Shown here in pieces: positions 17,132-25,307 of a stretch of DNA of 43,786 nucleotides. The stretch is from Ureibacillus sinduriensis BLB-1 = JCM 15800 (lineage in GTDB: Bacteria; Bacillota; Bacilli; Bacillales_A; Planococcaceae): positions 1 through 43,786 of the forward strand of contig NZ_JPVO01000033.1 in assembly GCF_000772955.1 (NCBI RefSeq), read 5' to 3'. Within the stretch, counting starts at the first letter, position 1; every line of letters starts with the position of its first letter. The position numbers and the translations under genes were made by a program. The notes beneath the pieces were generated by a model. It did no database searches, was not told where the DNA came from, and was given only the letters and a program-made list of their open reading frames with translations.

Positions 17132-18388
17132 TTAGGCTTTTTGAGTGTTGTCCACTTCTTCATTCGGGTTAAATTGGCCTTCCCATTTAGCAACTACAAG
17201 TGCTGCCAATGAATTCCCTACTACATTTACCGCAGTACGGCCCATATCCAGGATACGGTCAATACCTACAATAAACATTAGGCCTTCTGCAGGTAATCCC
17301 ATTGTTCCGAATGTAGCTAATAATACAACGAATGATACGCCTGGTACACCGGCCATACCTTTTGATGTAATCATCAAGACAAGCATTAACATGATTTGTT
17401 GACCAATACTCAAGTGTATACCATACATTTGTGCAACAAATAATGAAGCAATTGCTTGATATAATACCGAGCCATCCAAGTTAAATGAATAACCTGTCGG
17501 AATTACAAAAGTTGAAATATGCTTCGGTGCACCCACTTGTTGCATTTTGTCCATAATTCTAGGAAGAACTGTTTCCGAGCTTGACGTAGAGAATGCCAAA
17601 ATTAACTCTTCTTTAATAACTTTAATTAATTTAAAGATACTGTACCCAATTATTTTGGCCATAATTCCCAATATGACAAGAACAAAGAAAATCATTGTTC
17701 CATAAACTGTCAGCGCTAGTTTAGCAAGAGGAATTAATGATGCAAACCCGTATTTGGAGATTGTTACACCAATTAGAGCGAAAACACCAATTGGAGCATA
17801 CTTCATAAATAAGTTTGTTACATAGAACATAGCATGTGATATACCTTCAAAGAAGTTTAATGCTGTTTTTCCTCTTTCGCCAATCGCTGCAATTCCTAGA
17901 CCCAACACGACTGCAAAGAAAATAATCGCCAGCATATCGCCTTCAACCAATGCCTGAATAGGATTTGTTGGCACAATATGTAGAACTGTATCGACAATTG
18001 ACTTTCCTTCTTGTTCATGTGAAGTATCAATATAACCAGAAATGTCCGTTTGGTTTAAATTGTTCATATTTAGACCAGAACCTGGTTGGAATATATTGGC
18101 TGATATTAGTCCTATTGCAATTGCAATTAATGTCATACCAATGAAATAGATTAATGACTTACCACCCAGTTTACCAACAGATTTCAAGTCGCCGACACCT
18201 GCTATTGCAACAATGATACTGGAAAGTACAATTGGTACAACAATCAGTTTAATTAATCGAAGGAAAAGATCCCCGAATGGCTGTAAAACACTTTGTGCCG
18301 TTTCGCTTCCGTAGAAGATTCCACCGACAATAATCCCTAAAATAAGACCAATAAAGATTTGTGTTGCTAAACTTAACTTAAACTTCAT
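17132..18388 (-). CDS. Dicarboxylate/glutamate:cation symporter (DAACS family)
   Basis: A 418-residue membrane transporter of the GltP/DctA/GltT group. The substrate-binding hairpin is AFSTSSSETVLPRIM (the serine-rich HP1), followed by the TM7 motif FNLDGS (NMDGT in relatives), HP2 with GMAGVPGVSFV and TM8 with DRILDMGRTAVNVVGN. The aspartate and arginine in TM8 fit an acidic amino acid or dicarboxylate substrate taken up with Na or H. The leader carries a c-di-AMP riboswitch, which ties uptake to osmotic and potassium control and favours glutamate or aspartate over C4-dicarboxylates. It is monocistronic with its own terminator. Confidence 0.9.
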   Translation of the reverse strand: MKFKLSLATQIFIGLILGIIVGGIFYGSETAQSVLQPFGDLFLRLIKLIVVPIVLSSIIVAIAGVGDLKSVGKLGGKSLIYFIGMTLIAIAIGLISANIFQPGSGLNMNNLNQTDISGYIDTSHEQEGKSIVDTVLHIVPTNPIQALVEGDMLAIIFFAVVLGLGIAAIGERGKTALNFFEGISHAMFYVTNLFMKYAPIGVFALIGVTISKYGFASLIPLAKLALTVYGTMIFFVLVILGIMAKIIGYSIFKLIKVIKEELILAFSTSSSETVLPRIMDKMQQVGAPKHISTFVIPTGYSFNLDGSVLYQAIASLFVAQMYGIHLSIGQQIMLMLVLMITSKGMAGVPGVSFVVLLATFGTMGLPAEGLMFIVGIDRILDMGRTAVNVVGNSLAALVVAKWEGQFNPNEEVDNTQKA

Positions 18389-18532
18389 TAATTACCCCAC
18401 CTTCTTGATGACTTTCAATTTTATTACTTTGGTAAGGGAAACATGTATATGAATGAATCCTATCAATCTAATTAACTCAAAGACAGCTCGTCCTATTGAA
18501 TAACTAAATCCCTTCATATCGCTTCCTTTAAA

Positions 18533-18659
18533 CGCTTACGAGGTTAGCTTTCGGGTTGGGACTTCGGAAACATTAAGCCCCTTCTGTTTCAGAATTCACC
18601 CATAACGGAAATATCCGTATAATAAATTTGGGTCCCCCGCTCCTAAAACGGATTAAGCG
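18533..18659 (-). promoter_or_regulatory. c-di-AMP riboswitch (ydaO-yuaA type)
   Basis: On the minus strand the 127-nt element is closed by CGCTTA (18654-18659) with TAAGCG (18533-18538). It contains the conserved blocks GAGCGGGGGACCCA, GGGTGAATTC and CAACCCGAAAGCTAACC with CTCGTAAGCG. These match the ydaO-yuaA consensus from memory. The class senses c-di-AMP and normally turns off K+ uptake and osmolyte genes. It lies 145 bases before the symporter start. I could not see a clear terminator between it and the ATG, so the output mechanism is unclear. Confidence 0.9.
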
Positions 18660-18792
18660 GAAAATTACTAAGTAAATTTTATCATTATTATACTCGAAAA
18701 GTAAATAAATGATTATTTCCAGCGTTTTTATGCAAATAAGATAAAAGAGATAACTATTAAATTACTTTAAAGTAGTTGGATGGTTGACTAAC

Positions 18793-18909
18793 ACTTTCAT
18801 CCTGCTTTGGTTTTTTCGTTCCTCTCATATACGTTATGTTCTATTCGGGTCTTCACCCGACTACCAAGCATTTTCAAGACAGTCCGTAGTTCTATAGATT
18901 AAGGAAATA
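18793..18909. repeat. Intergenic dispersed repeat, copy A
   Basis: About 117 bases related to the copy at 26119-26251, both in the same direction. Shared blocks include CTTTCATCCTGC, GTTCTATTCGGGTCTTCAC, CGACT, CCAAGC, TTTTCAAGACAGTC and AAGGAAATA. It contains a perfect hairpin TCGGGT-CTTC-ACCCGA (18845-18860). It fills most of the gap between the riboswitch promoter and the rraA-like gene. It has no open frame of note. Its identity is unknown. Confidence 0.75.
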
Positions 18910-18921
18910 ACCTTAATACTT

Positions 18922-19548
18922 TTATTTTGCCAAAACCTTATCCAGGTAAGCCCGGATAGATGATGCACCTCCGGATAGCGCTTCCGATTCTCTCAGCTCA
19001 TCATTTTGCATTTTGGCTTCTGCGGCATTAATTACTTGTTCGACATCTTTGTTGGGCACAACCACAACACCATCCATATCTCCAATTATATAGTCGCCGG
19101 GCTGGATTGCTACACCCCCAATGGCAATCGGCACACCTACAGTACCTCCCCCATTCTTGAAACCTGCTGCTACAGTAGTACCTAAGGAGAAAACAGGGAA
19201 ATTTAAGGCCCGAACTGCTTCAATATCACGAATTACACCATTTACAACCAATCCTTGTACCCCTAGACCTTTTGCAAGAGAAATAACAAAGTCCCCCGCT
19301 ACTGCCCGATTCATATTTCCTTTTGCATCAATCACGATAACATCGCCTTCTTGTGCTTTACTGATCGCTTCGAGTACAGCTCCATTCTCCCCATCCGGCA
19401 ACCTTACTGTAAGTGCTCGTCCAGCGATTTTAAAATGATTACTAAGTGGTTTGATGCTTCCATCAATATTTGTATGACCACCTGTTGCATCCGAAATTGC
19501 CGTGGTAGGTATACCGAGCAACCTTTGTTGGATTGTTCTTGTTTCCAT
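18922..19548 (-). CDS. RraA family protein (HMG/CHA aldolase-like)
   Basis: A 208-residue protein of the RraA/dimethylmenaquinone-methyltransferase-like fold. Landmarks are TTAISDATGG near the N-terminus, GDFVISLAKGLGVQGLVVNG and VIRDIEAV, where Arg-Asp form the active-site or ligand pair, and GDYIIGDMDGVVVVP. Relatives are 4-hydroxy-4-methyl-2-oxoglutarate/oxaloacetate aldolases, or the RNase E inhibitor RraA in enterics. Firmicutes have no classic RNase E, so an aldolase or decarboxylase role on a keto acid is more likely. The ATG has GGAGGATATTGAA upstream. The gene stands alone; only a weak hairpin without a U-tract follows. Confidence 0.85.
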   Translation of the reverse strand: METRTIQQRLLGIPTTAISDATGGHTNIDGSIKPLSNHFKIAGRALTVRLPDGENGAVLEAISKAQEGDVIVIDAKGNMNRAVAGDFVISLAKGLGVQGLVVNGVIRDIEAVRALNFPVFSLGTTVAAGFKNGGGTVGVPIAIGGVAIQPGDYIIGDMDGVVVVPNKDVEQVINAAEAKMQNDELRESEALSGGASSIRAYLDKVLAK

Positions 19549-19751
19549 TTCAATATCCTCCGTTCTTAATAGTTATTCAAATATTATATCAATTCCGATA
19601 ATATAAGAATAATAGTCCAAACTAAATAGTAAATTTTTATTAATTAAATTTAAGCTGACCCATTAATATGTGGACATTTGGGTAAGATGTGAAAGAACGA
19701 TCTTCTAAAAAAATATTTATATATACATAATGACAATTAGGAGTGATCTGT

Positions 19752-20132
19752 ATGCAATTGAATCGCTTAGTCATGCAATATCAGGGGAAGAATGGGAAGC
19801 CCGGATACAGGATGGCTACATTTGATATTGATGTTATTGCCAAGTCAACCGGAGGACTTGCCCCAACAATTTTATATTTCCATGACAATCAAGATGTCAC
19901 GGATGACATCCGTTCCCTCAGATTTGGTGTAGATTCACCTTATACCTATATCGATGATTACGAACAGTTTCAAAACATGCTCTATAAAAAAGAGCAGCAA
20001 GCACTTACTACTTTATACGATACAATTAGTATTCGTCCCAAAAATATGTCCACTTCCAAACAGGTATTATGGAGCTTCGGTGTTTTGCTATTAATGACCA
20101 TTCCATTGCTCGTAGCAATCATTCTGCGGTAA
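19752..20132 (+). CDS. Hypothetical small protein with C-terminal membrane anchor
   Basis: A 126-residue protein I do not recognise. A polar N-terminal domain of about 98 residues (MQLNRLVMQYQGKNGKPGY, then FDIDVIAKSTGG) has several aspartates and tyrosines. It is followed by one hydrophobic helix (about 103-124) ending in a single arginine, so it is probably tail-anchored with the domain in the cytoplasm. The ATG at 19752 has AGGAG eight bases upstream; a GTG at 19743 would add three residues. It is on the opposite strand to its neighbours and monocistronic. Confidence 0.7.
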   Translation: MQLNRLVMQYQGKNGKPGYRMATFDIDVIAKSTGGLAPTILYFHDNQDVTDDIRSLRFGVDSPYTYIDDYEQFQNMLYKKEQQALTTLYDTISIRPKNMSTSKQVLWSFGVLLLMTIPLLVAIILR

Positions 20133-20138
20133 TTCCCC

Positions 20139-20169
20139 AAAAAACCCCTGTAGGATAATTTTACAGGGG
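20139..20169 (-). terminator. Terminator of the amino acid ABC transporter operon
   Basis: On the minus strand CCCCTGTA pairs with TACAGGGG around nine bases and is followed by TTTTTTGGGG. It also lies just after the plus-strand small gene and may serve both directions weakly. Confidence 0.85.
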
Positions 20170-20177
20170 AGTCCGCT

Positions 20178-21059
20178 TTATTCTTCTCTTTTTCCTTCTA
20201 CTACTACATCATCCGCACTGATATTTTCGCCAAAAGCGGGCTTTAATGTTTCATCATATGCTTTATGGAAGAACTGTTCTCCTCCTAAAGCTTCCAATTC
20301 CGTGTTCAGCCATTCTAGCAGTTCGGTATTCCCTTTTTGAACGGCTGGGGCAATATAATCTAAATCCCCTAATGAGGATAGTGCCACGGTAAAGTCAGGA
20401 TTTTCATTTGCCCAGCCAAATAATAATGCATTATCTTGGGCCATTGCATCTCCACGCCCATCTTTTAATGCCTCAAAAGCTTCTGTGTTTTGATCATATT
20501 TTACAAGTTCGATTTCAGGGTGATTCTTCATGAAATACGTTTCCGCCGTAGTTCCTTTCGTTACGATCACTTTCTTGCCTTCCAATTGCCCTACAGATTC
20601 GATTGGAGCTGTATTTGGCGAAACTACACCAATGGCTACCTTCATATATGGATTAGCAAAATCCACTTGTTCCTGACGTTCCGGTGTTACTGTAAAATTA
20701 GCTAAAACTACATCTACTTTGTCGGACTTCAGTAAATCGACACGGGCTTGCGCTTCTGTCAGCACATATTCCACTTTTGATTCATCACCAAGTAAATCCT
20801 TTGCAAGACGTTTAGCAAGTACCACATCATAGCCTTGATTTTCACCATTTGAATCCACGTACCCGAATGGTGGTTTATCACTAAACACGGCAACACGCAA
20901 TGTTCCGCGTTCTTTAATTTCATCAATAGCCGATGCGGTTTCTTCAGAATTACCTGATGCATTATCAGCTGTTCCCGAATCTGTATCACTGTTTCCACAT
21001 GCAGCTAAAACAATCGCTGTAAGTGCAGCCAAGAATGATAATATTATTCTTTTTTTCAT
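20178..21059 (-). CDS. Amino acid ABC transporter substrate-binding lipoprotein
   Basis: A 293-residue lipoprotein with a type II signal peptide and lipobox LAAC at Cys21, a serine/threonine/aspartate-rich linker, then the periplasmic-binding fold of the SBP_bac_3 family (RVAVFSDKPPFGYVDSNGE, GYDVVLAKRLAKDLLG, DVVLANFTVTPERQEQVDFANPY). This group binds polar amino acids such as glutamine, glutamate, aspartate or cysteine. It is the last of five genes, 12 bases after the ATPase gene, and is anchored in the outer leaflet of the cell membrane. Specificity cannot be read from the sequence. Confidence 0.93.
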   Translation of the reverse strand: MKKRIILSFLAALTAIVLAACGNSDTDSGTADNASGNSEETASAIDEIKERGTLRVAVFSDKPPFGYVDSNGENQGYDVVLAKRLAKDLLGDESKVEYVLTEAQARVDLLKSDKVDVVLANFTVTPERQEQVDFANPYMKVAIGVVSPNTAPIESVGQLEGKKVIVTKGTTAETYFMKNHPEIELVKYDQNTEAFEALKDGRGDAMAQDNALLFGWANENPDFTVALSSLGDLDYIAPAVQKGNTELLEWLNTELEALGGEQFFHKAYDETLKPAFGENISADDVVVEGKREE

Positions 21060-21071
21060 ACCGTTATCCCC

Positions 21072-21815
21072 CTAAAATTGTAATATATTTAGAAATTGCT
21101 GAGCCCGCTCGGTTTGAGGATCTGAGAAAAATCGTTCCGCTGGGGCATGCTCATGAATATTTCCTTTATCCATAAAAATCACTTCATCCGCAACGAGTCT
21201 TGCAAAGTTCATCTCGTGGGTGACGATCAGCATGGTCATCCCTTGATCTGCCAACTGCGCGATTACATCCAATACTTCACGGACCATCTCTGGATCAAGC
21301 GATGCGGTTACTTCATCAAATAGCATGATATCCGGATTGATACATAAGGCTCTGACAATTGCAATCCGTTGTTTTTGACCACCGGATAACTGTCTTGGAT
21401 AATCATTTGCCCTATCAGCCAAGCCAACACGTTCCAAAAGTTCCCTTGCTTGAGCCTCCACTTCTTGACGTGGACGTTTTTGTACTTTCAAAGGAGATAA
21501 GAGGATATTTTCCATAACAGTCAAATTCGGAAACAAATCATAACTTTGGAATACCATGCCGATACGTTGGCGTACATTTCGCCAATCCGTGGATTTACTA
21601 ATCAGGCTCTCACTTTCCAGCAATATATCTCCGCCTTGTACTTCTTCCAACCCATTAAGGCATCGCAAGAATGTACTCTTTCCGCAACCCGATGGCCCTA
21701 AAATGGCAATTACTTTTCCTTTTTCAACTACCAAGTCAATCCCATTTAGTACAGGTTTATCGCCATAAGTTTTTACAAGCTTTTTCACTTGCAGAATTGG
21801 AACTTGTTCACTCAC
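21072..21815 (-). CDS. Polar amino acid ABC transporter ATP-binding protein
   Basis: A 247-residue GlnQ-type ATPase with Walker A GPSGCGKST, Q-loop MVFQSYDLFP, signature LSGGQKQR, H-loop VTHE and Walker B IMLFDEVTASLDPE. The proline usual after DE (DEPTSALDPE) is valine here, a variant seen in some members. It lies 14 bases after the second permease. It powers amino acid uptake with the two membrane subunits and the lipoprotein. Confidence 0.95.
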   Translation of the reverse strand: MSEQVPILQVKKLVKTYGDKPVLNGIDLVVEKGKVIAILGPSGCGKSTFLRCLNGLEEVQGGDILLESESLISKSTDWRNVRQRIGMVFQSYDLFPNLTVMENILLSPLKVQKRPRQEVEAQARELLERVGLADRANDYPRQLSGGQKQRIAIVRALCINPDIMLFDEVTASLDPEMVREVLDVIAQLADQGMTMLIVTHEMNFARLVADEVIFMDKGNIHEHAPAERFFSDPQTERAQQFLNILQF

Positions 21816-21829
21816 TATTTAACAACTCC

Positions 21830-22507
21830 TTAAGTTGCCCATTTTCGTTCGAGCTTTCTAGAAAAGCGTGATAATGGGAAACAAATACAAAAGTACATAA
21901 GGAATATAATTCCGTATATCCAGAATGAAGCCGATGGATATTCCAGGTTATTTACCTCTATAATTTGCTGTCCTACTTTAATTACTTCGATTACGCCAAT
22001 CATTGTTAACAAAGCAGTTGTTTTAATCATCCGCGTTATTAAATTGATCATCGGTGGAATTGATCGTTTCGTTGCTTGGGGGATAAGCACATAACGATAC
22101 ATCTGTACTGGACTTAGCCCCAGAGCTTTACTCGATTCTACTTGATGTTTTGGCAGTGAGATGATTGCTCCACGCACAATATCGCTCATTTCGGCTGTCC
22201 CCCATAAACTAAAGACAATAAGCGCAACTACCTCTGAACTTAGATTGATGTCGAAATTGGCGGGAACAATATAATAGATGACAAATAACCAAACTAAAAT
22301 CGGTATGATCCGAAACAACTCCAAATAAATTCTGAATGGAAGCTGAACCAGTTTATTTTTCGATGTTCTAATAACGCCTATAATGATTCCAACTACAATA
22401 GAAATAACCACAGCTATTGAAGCGACACGCAAAGTAACGAGAAGACCCAATAACAATCGTTGCAAATTTATACCTTCGAAAAGGATACTAATTCCCGAAT
22501 TCAGCAT
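21830..22507 (-). CDS. Amino acid ABC transporter permease 2 (HisM type)
   Basis: A 225-residue membrane protein with five hydrophobic segments and the EAA coupling motif VESSKALGLSPVQMYRYVLIPQA in the region that contacts the ATPase. It forms the heterodimeric channel with the upstream permease. Its start lies 20 bases inside the end of that gene, a strong sign of translational coupling. The substrate is a polar amino acid, not defined further. Confidence 0.93.
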   Translation of the reverse strand: MLNSGISILFEGINLQRLLLGLLVTLRVASIAVVISIVVGIIIGVIRTSKNKLVQLPFRIYLELFRIIPILVWLFVIYYIVPANFDINLSSEVVALIVFSLWGTAEMSDIVRGAIISLPKHQVESSKALGLSPVQMYRYVLIPQATKRSIPPMINLITRMIKTTALLTMIGVIEVIKVGQQIIEVNNLEYPSASFWIYGIIFLMYFCICFPLSRFSRKLERKWAT

Positions 22508-23165
22508 GTCGAACTCTCCTTTCCAGCCAGGTTAAAAATATTGTTAAAGGAAGCAAAATAATTAAATATCCAACAACCAACATGAATAAAGCTTCGTTTG
22601 TTTTGTAAAAAATGCCCATTAGGTTTTTTGTAGTGTTTGTCAGCTCTAAAATGGCAATGCCACTAAATACGGATGTTTCCTTTAAAAGGAAAATACAATT
22701 TGCACTAAAGCCGGGAACACTATAGGAAAATGCTTGAGGGATAATTACGTAACGCATTAACTGTAAATTACTAAGTCCAATGGCTTTACCCGTCTCAACT
22801 TGGGATTTCGCAACAGCTTCCATCCCCGATCGGAATACCTCAGCCATATAACTCCCTCCCAAAAACGTCAATCCGATAATTCCGCAAACTTCCCCACTTA
22901 AAGTGATTCCTACCTTTGGCAGTCCATAGTATAAAAAGAATAATTGAATTAATAGCGGCGTATTTCGTGCTATTTCTAAATAGACCTGGACAATGTTGCT
23001 TAATGCTTTTATCTTGAAATACTGAATTATACTGCAAATCAACCCTACCAAAATCGCAAACACTATCCCGATAAATGCAAGTTTCAGCGTTAACCATAGT
23101 GCCGTTTTATAGTGAGGGAGTACATCAATCATATATTGCCAATCAAATGTCAAATTCACCACCAA
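22488..23165 (-). CDS. Amino acid ABC transporter permease 1 (HisM type)
   Basis: A 225-residue membrane protein with the same layout and the EAA motif VETGKAIGLSNLQLMRYVIIPQA. Together with permease 2 it forms the transmembrane pore. It lies seven bases after the threonine-synthase-like gene, so the PLP enzyme and transporter are certainly cotranscribed. The link suggests that the transported compound is the enzyme's substrate or product. Confidence 0.93.
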   Translation of the reverse strand: MVVNLTFDWQYMIDVLPHYKTALWLTLKLAFIGIVFAILVGLICSIIQYFKIKALSNIVQVYLEIARNTPLLIQLFFLYYGLPKVGITLSGEVCGIIGLTFLGGSYMAEVFRSGMEAVAKSQVETGKAIGLSNLQLMRYVIIPQAFSYSVPGFSANCIFLLKETSVFSGIAILELTNTTKNLMGIFYKTNEALFMLVVGYLIILLPLTIFLTWLERRVRHAEFGN

Positions 23166-23172
23166 CTAACAA

Positions 23173-24399
23173 TTAATTATTTACTAGAATCTGTTGACCA
23201 GGCTGTAGTGTGTCGACACCTTCAATTTCAACAGTTTCTGGATATTTCAGTCCCAATCCGGTATTTAAACAGACAACATGTTCGTCTTCTTGAATCCAAC
23301 CTTGCTCTCGCAATGTTTTGGCTGCCGCAAATGTTGCCGCACCTTCTGGACAAATGAAGTTTCCTTCCAATGAAGCCACCTGTTTTTGGGCTTCTAATAA
23401 TGCTTCTTCAGAAATTGCGATGGCACACCCATCTGTTGCATAAATTCCTTCCAATACCAAGAAATCACCCAATGCTTTCGGTACGTTGATACCAAATGCA
23501 CATGTAGTTGAATTCTCAAAGAAGACAGATTCTTTTTCTCCTTTTTTCCATGCATCAACAATTGGTGCACAACCTTCCGCTTGGACAGCTACCAAACGTG
23601 GGAATTTCCCTTTTTCGATCCAGCCCAATTCCTGCATCTCCAAGATTGCTTTGTAGATTCCGATGATGCCTACACCACCGCCAGTCGGGTATAAAATTAC
23701 ATCCGGCACTTTCCAGCCGAATTGTTCCACTATTTCATATCCCATAGTCTTTTTACCTTCAATACGATAAGGCTCTTTTAATGTGGAAGCATCATAGACT
23801 CCTTGATTTTGGACCAAGCTTGCCACAACTTTCCCAGCATCACTGATTAGACCGTTAATTAAATGCAAGTCGCCACCAGAAATGTAAACTTCTTTTCTCG
23901 TAATTTCAGGTGCATCCAGTGGCATAACAATTGTCGCTTTGATATTTGCTTTCGCTGCATATAATGCCCAGGCAGCTCCAGCATTTCCGTTCGTCGGCAT
24001 GGCCAGTTGTTTAACGCCTAGTTCCTTCGCTTTGGAGATACCGACACTGGCACCTCTTGTTTTAAAAGATCCTGTCGGGATGACGCCTTCATCCTTGATA
24101 TATAAATTATTTAGTCCATAAACCGCACCAAGTGTCGGGAGCTTTTCAAACGGGGTCATCCCTTCCCCTAACGATATAACGTCGGCTTCGTTGTGTACCG
24201 GCAGTACCTCATGATATTTCCATAAAGTATTTGGACGAGCCGTTATTTCTTCAGGGGAAACATTGGCTTTGACTTTTTCCAAATCATAACGCACTAATAA
24301 AGGCGAACCACATTGGCACAATTGTTGAATTTTATTTTCCTCATATGTTTCGCCGCATTTTGGGCATTCTAAATGAGATACATAACTAAATTTTTTCAT
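23173..24399 (-). CDS. Threonine synthase-like fold-type II PLP enzyme
   Basis: A 408-residue protein with an N-terminal zinc ribbon (C12, C15, C28, C30), then the fold-type II core with PLP lysine K113 in PTGSFKTRGA and the phosphate loop TGGGVGI. Bacterial threonine synthases of this type convert O-phosphohomoserine to threonine, but related enzymes act as ammonia-lyases or on other amino acids. SFKTRG replaces the common SFKDRG. The ATG at 24399 has an ideal GGAGG seven bases upstream, so a longer frame to 24477 is not used. It heads an operon with an amino acid transporter and not with hom or thrB, so a role in using or modifying an imported amino acid is more likely than threonine synthesis. 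Confidence 0.85.
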   Translation of the reverse strand: MKKFSYVSHLECPKCGETYEENKIQQLCQCGSPLLVRYDLEKVKANVSPEEITARPNTLWKYHEVLPVHNEADVISLGEGMTPFEKLPTLGAVYGLNNLYIKDEGVIPTGSFKTRGASVGISKAKELGVKQLAMPTNGNAGAAWALYAAKANIKATIVMPLDAPEITRKEVYISGGDLHLINGLISDAGKVVASLVQNQGVYDASTLKEPYRIEGKKTMGYEIVEQFGWKVPDVILYPTGGGVGIIGIYKAILEMQELGWIEKGKFPRLVAVQAEGCAPIVDAWKKGEKESVFFENSTTCAFGINVPKALGDFLVLEGIYATDGCAIAISEEALLEAQKQVASLEGNFICPEGAATFAAAKTLREQGWIQEDEHVVCLNTGLGLKYPETVEIEGVDTLQPGQQILVNN

Positions 24400-24417
24400 C
24401 ACATTTCCTCCAATACG

Positions 24418-24467
24418 AAAAAAGGCAGCAATTCGCCCTACATGGTAATAGAACGATTGCAGCCTTT
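24418..24467 (-). promoter_or_regulatory. Terminator-like hairpin in the leader of the threonine synthase-like operon
   Basis: On the minus strand AAAGGCTGCAAT pairs with ATTGCTGCCTTT (one mismatch) around a 23-base loop, directly followed by a U-run. It lies between the predicted promoter and the Shine-Dalgarno of the first gene, so it could cut short transcription of the whole five-gene operon. No known riboswitch or T-box motif lies upstream, because only about 30 bases are available. Confidence 0.65.
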
Positions 24468-24502
24468 GGTTTTCCAATCAGCTTTTATATGAAACTAAGA
24501 TA

Positions 24503-24531
24503 ATCTTAATATCAGTTTTCCGATAAGTCAA
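24503..24531 (-). promoter_or_regulatory. Promoter of the PLP enzyme/ABC transporter operon
   Basis: On the minus strand, -35 TTGACT (24526-24531), 17-base spacer, -10 TAAGAT (24503-24508). The start would be near 24496, giving a leader of about 97 bases that contains the terminator-like hairpin. Confidence 0.7.
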
Positions 24532-24599
24532 CTATGTTTTAGTACTTTTCTAACTTTTCACACTATAACTGTCAATGACAATCAATAAGCGATAAACAG

Positions 24600-24632
24600 A
24601 AAAGCCAGCGATAATTAAATTACCGCCGGCTC
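24600..24632 (-). terminator. Terminator of the LOG-family gene
   Basis: On the minus strand AGCCGGCGGTAATT pairs with AATTATCGCTGGCT with small mismatches, followed by TTTTC. It lies about 28 bases after the stop of the LOG gene. Confidence 0.75.
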
Positions 24633-24660
24633 TAAAACATTTATTATATATCAGGCAGCA

Positions 24661-25224
24661 TTAGCTCCCTTTTTTTAGTAAAGTATTTTGTTGATGCCTT
24701 AAAAGAGTTAGAATTTCGTCCGCTGTACTAGCGATTTTCAATATACCGCGTTGCTCTTCCTTAATAAAGCCCTCTTCCATCATTTTATCAAAATGCATAA
24801 TAAGGGCATCATAGAAACCATCAATATTATATAAAATAACCGGGTTATGGTGTAAGCCGATTTGAGCCCAAGTAAAGGCCTCAAAATATTCATCTAGTGT
24901 GCCGCAACCACCCGGTAAAGCAATGTATGCATCCGAAAGATCGATCATTTTCTTTTTTCGGACATGCATCGATTCAACAAAATGAATTTCCGTTAAGTGC
25001 AAATGGGCAATTTCACGCTGTTGTAAATGCTCGGGCATAATACCGATGACGCTTCCACCGTGAGCCAATGCAGCATCGGCAACTGCACCCATCAAACCTA
25101 TATTCGAACCGCCATAGACAATACCCATGTTGGATTTTGCCAATGTTACACCAAGTTCTTTTGCCTTTTCTATATAGATAGTCTTTTTCCCTGTCTGAGA
25201 ACCACAGTAAATCGCAACATTCAT
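24661..25224 (-). CDS. LOG family protein (TIGR00730 Rossmann fold)
   Basis: A 187-residue protein with the LOG signature PGGCGTLDE (104-112), YGGSNIGLMGAVADAAL (37-53) and a conserved Arg-Lys pair (89-90). Such proteins were long annotated as lysine decarboxylases, but characterised members are cytokinin riboside 5'-monophosphate phosphoribohydrolases, which split AMP-type nucleotides into base and ribose phosphate. B. subtilis YvdD is the nearest relative by type. It is monocistronic and diverges from the MBL-fold gene, sharing an 80-base gap. Confidence 0.9.
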   Translation of the reverse strand: MNVAIYCGSQTGKKTIYIEKAKELGVTLAKSNMGIVYGGSNIGLMGAVADAALAHGGSVIGIMPEHLQQREIAHLHLTEIHFVESMHVRKKKMIDLSDAYIALPGGCGTLDEYFEAFTWAQIGLHHNPVILYNIDGFYDALIMHFDKMMEEGFIKEEQRGILKIASTADEILTLLRHQQNTLLKKGS

Positions 25225-25307
25225 TTTAATTCCCCCAATAATCCATTTTGATATACTACAAGTATACTTCGTAATTATTAATACTTTGTTAAAAAGGAGA
25301 ACCTCTT

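Noticed and set aside
24397..24477. A longer N-terminus or leader peptide for the threonine synthase-like protein
   Set aside because: The TTG at 24477 has no ribosome site and the stretch is the leader hairpin; the ATG at 24399 has an ideal GGAGG.
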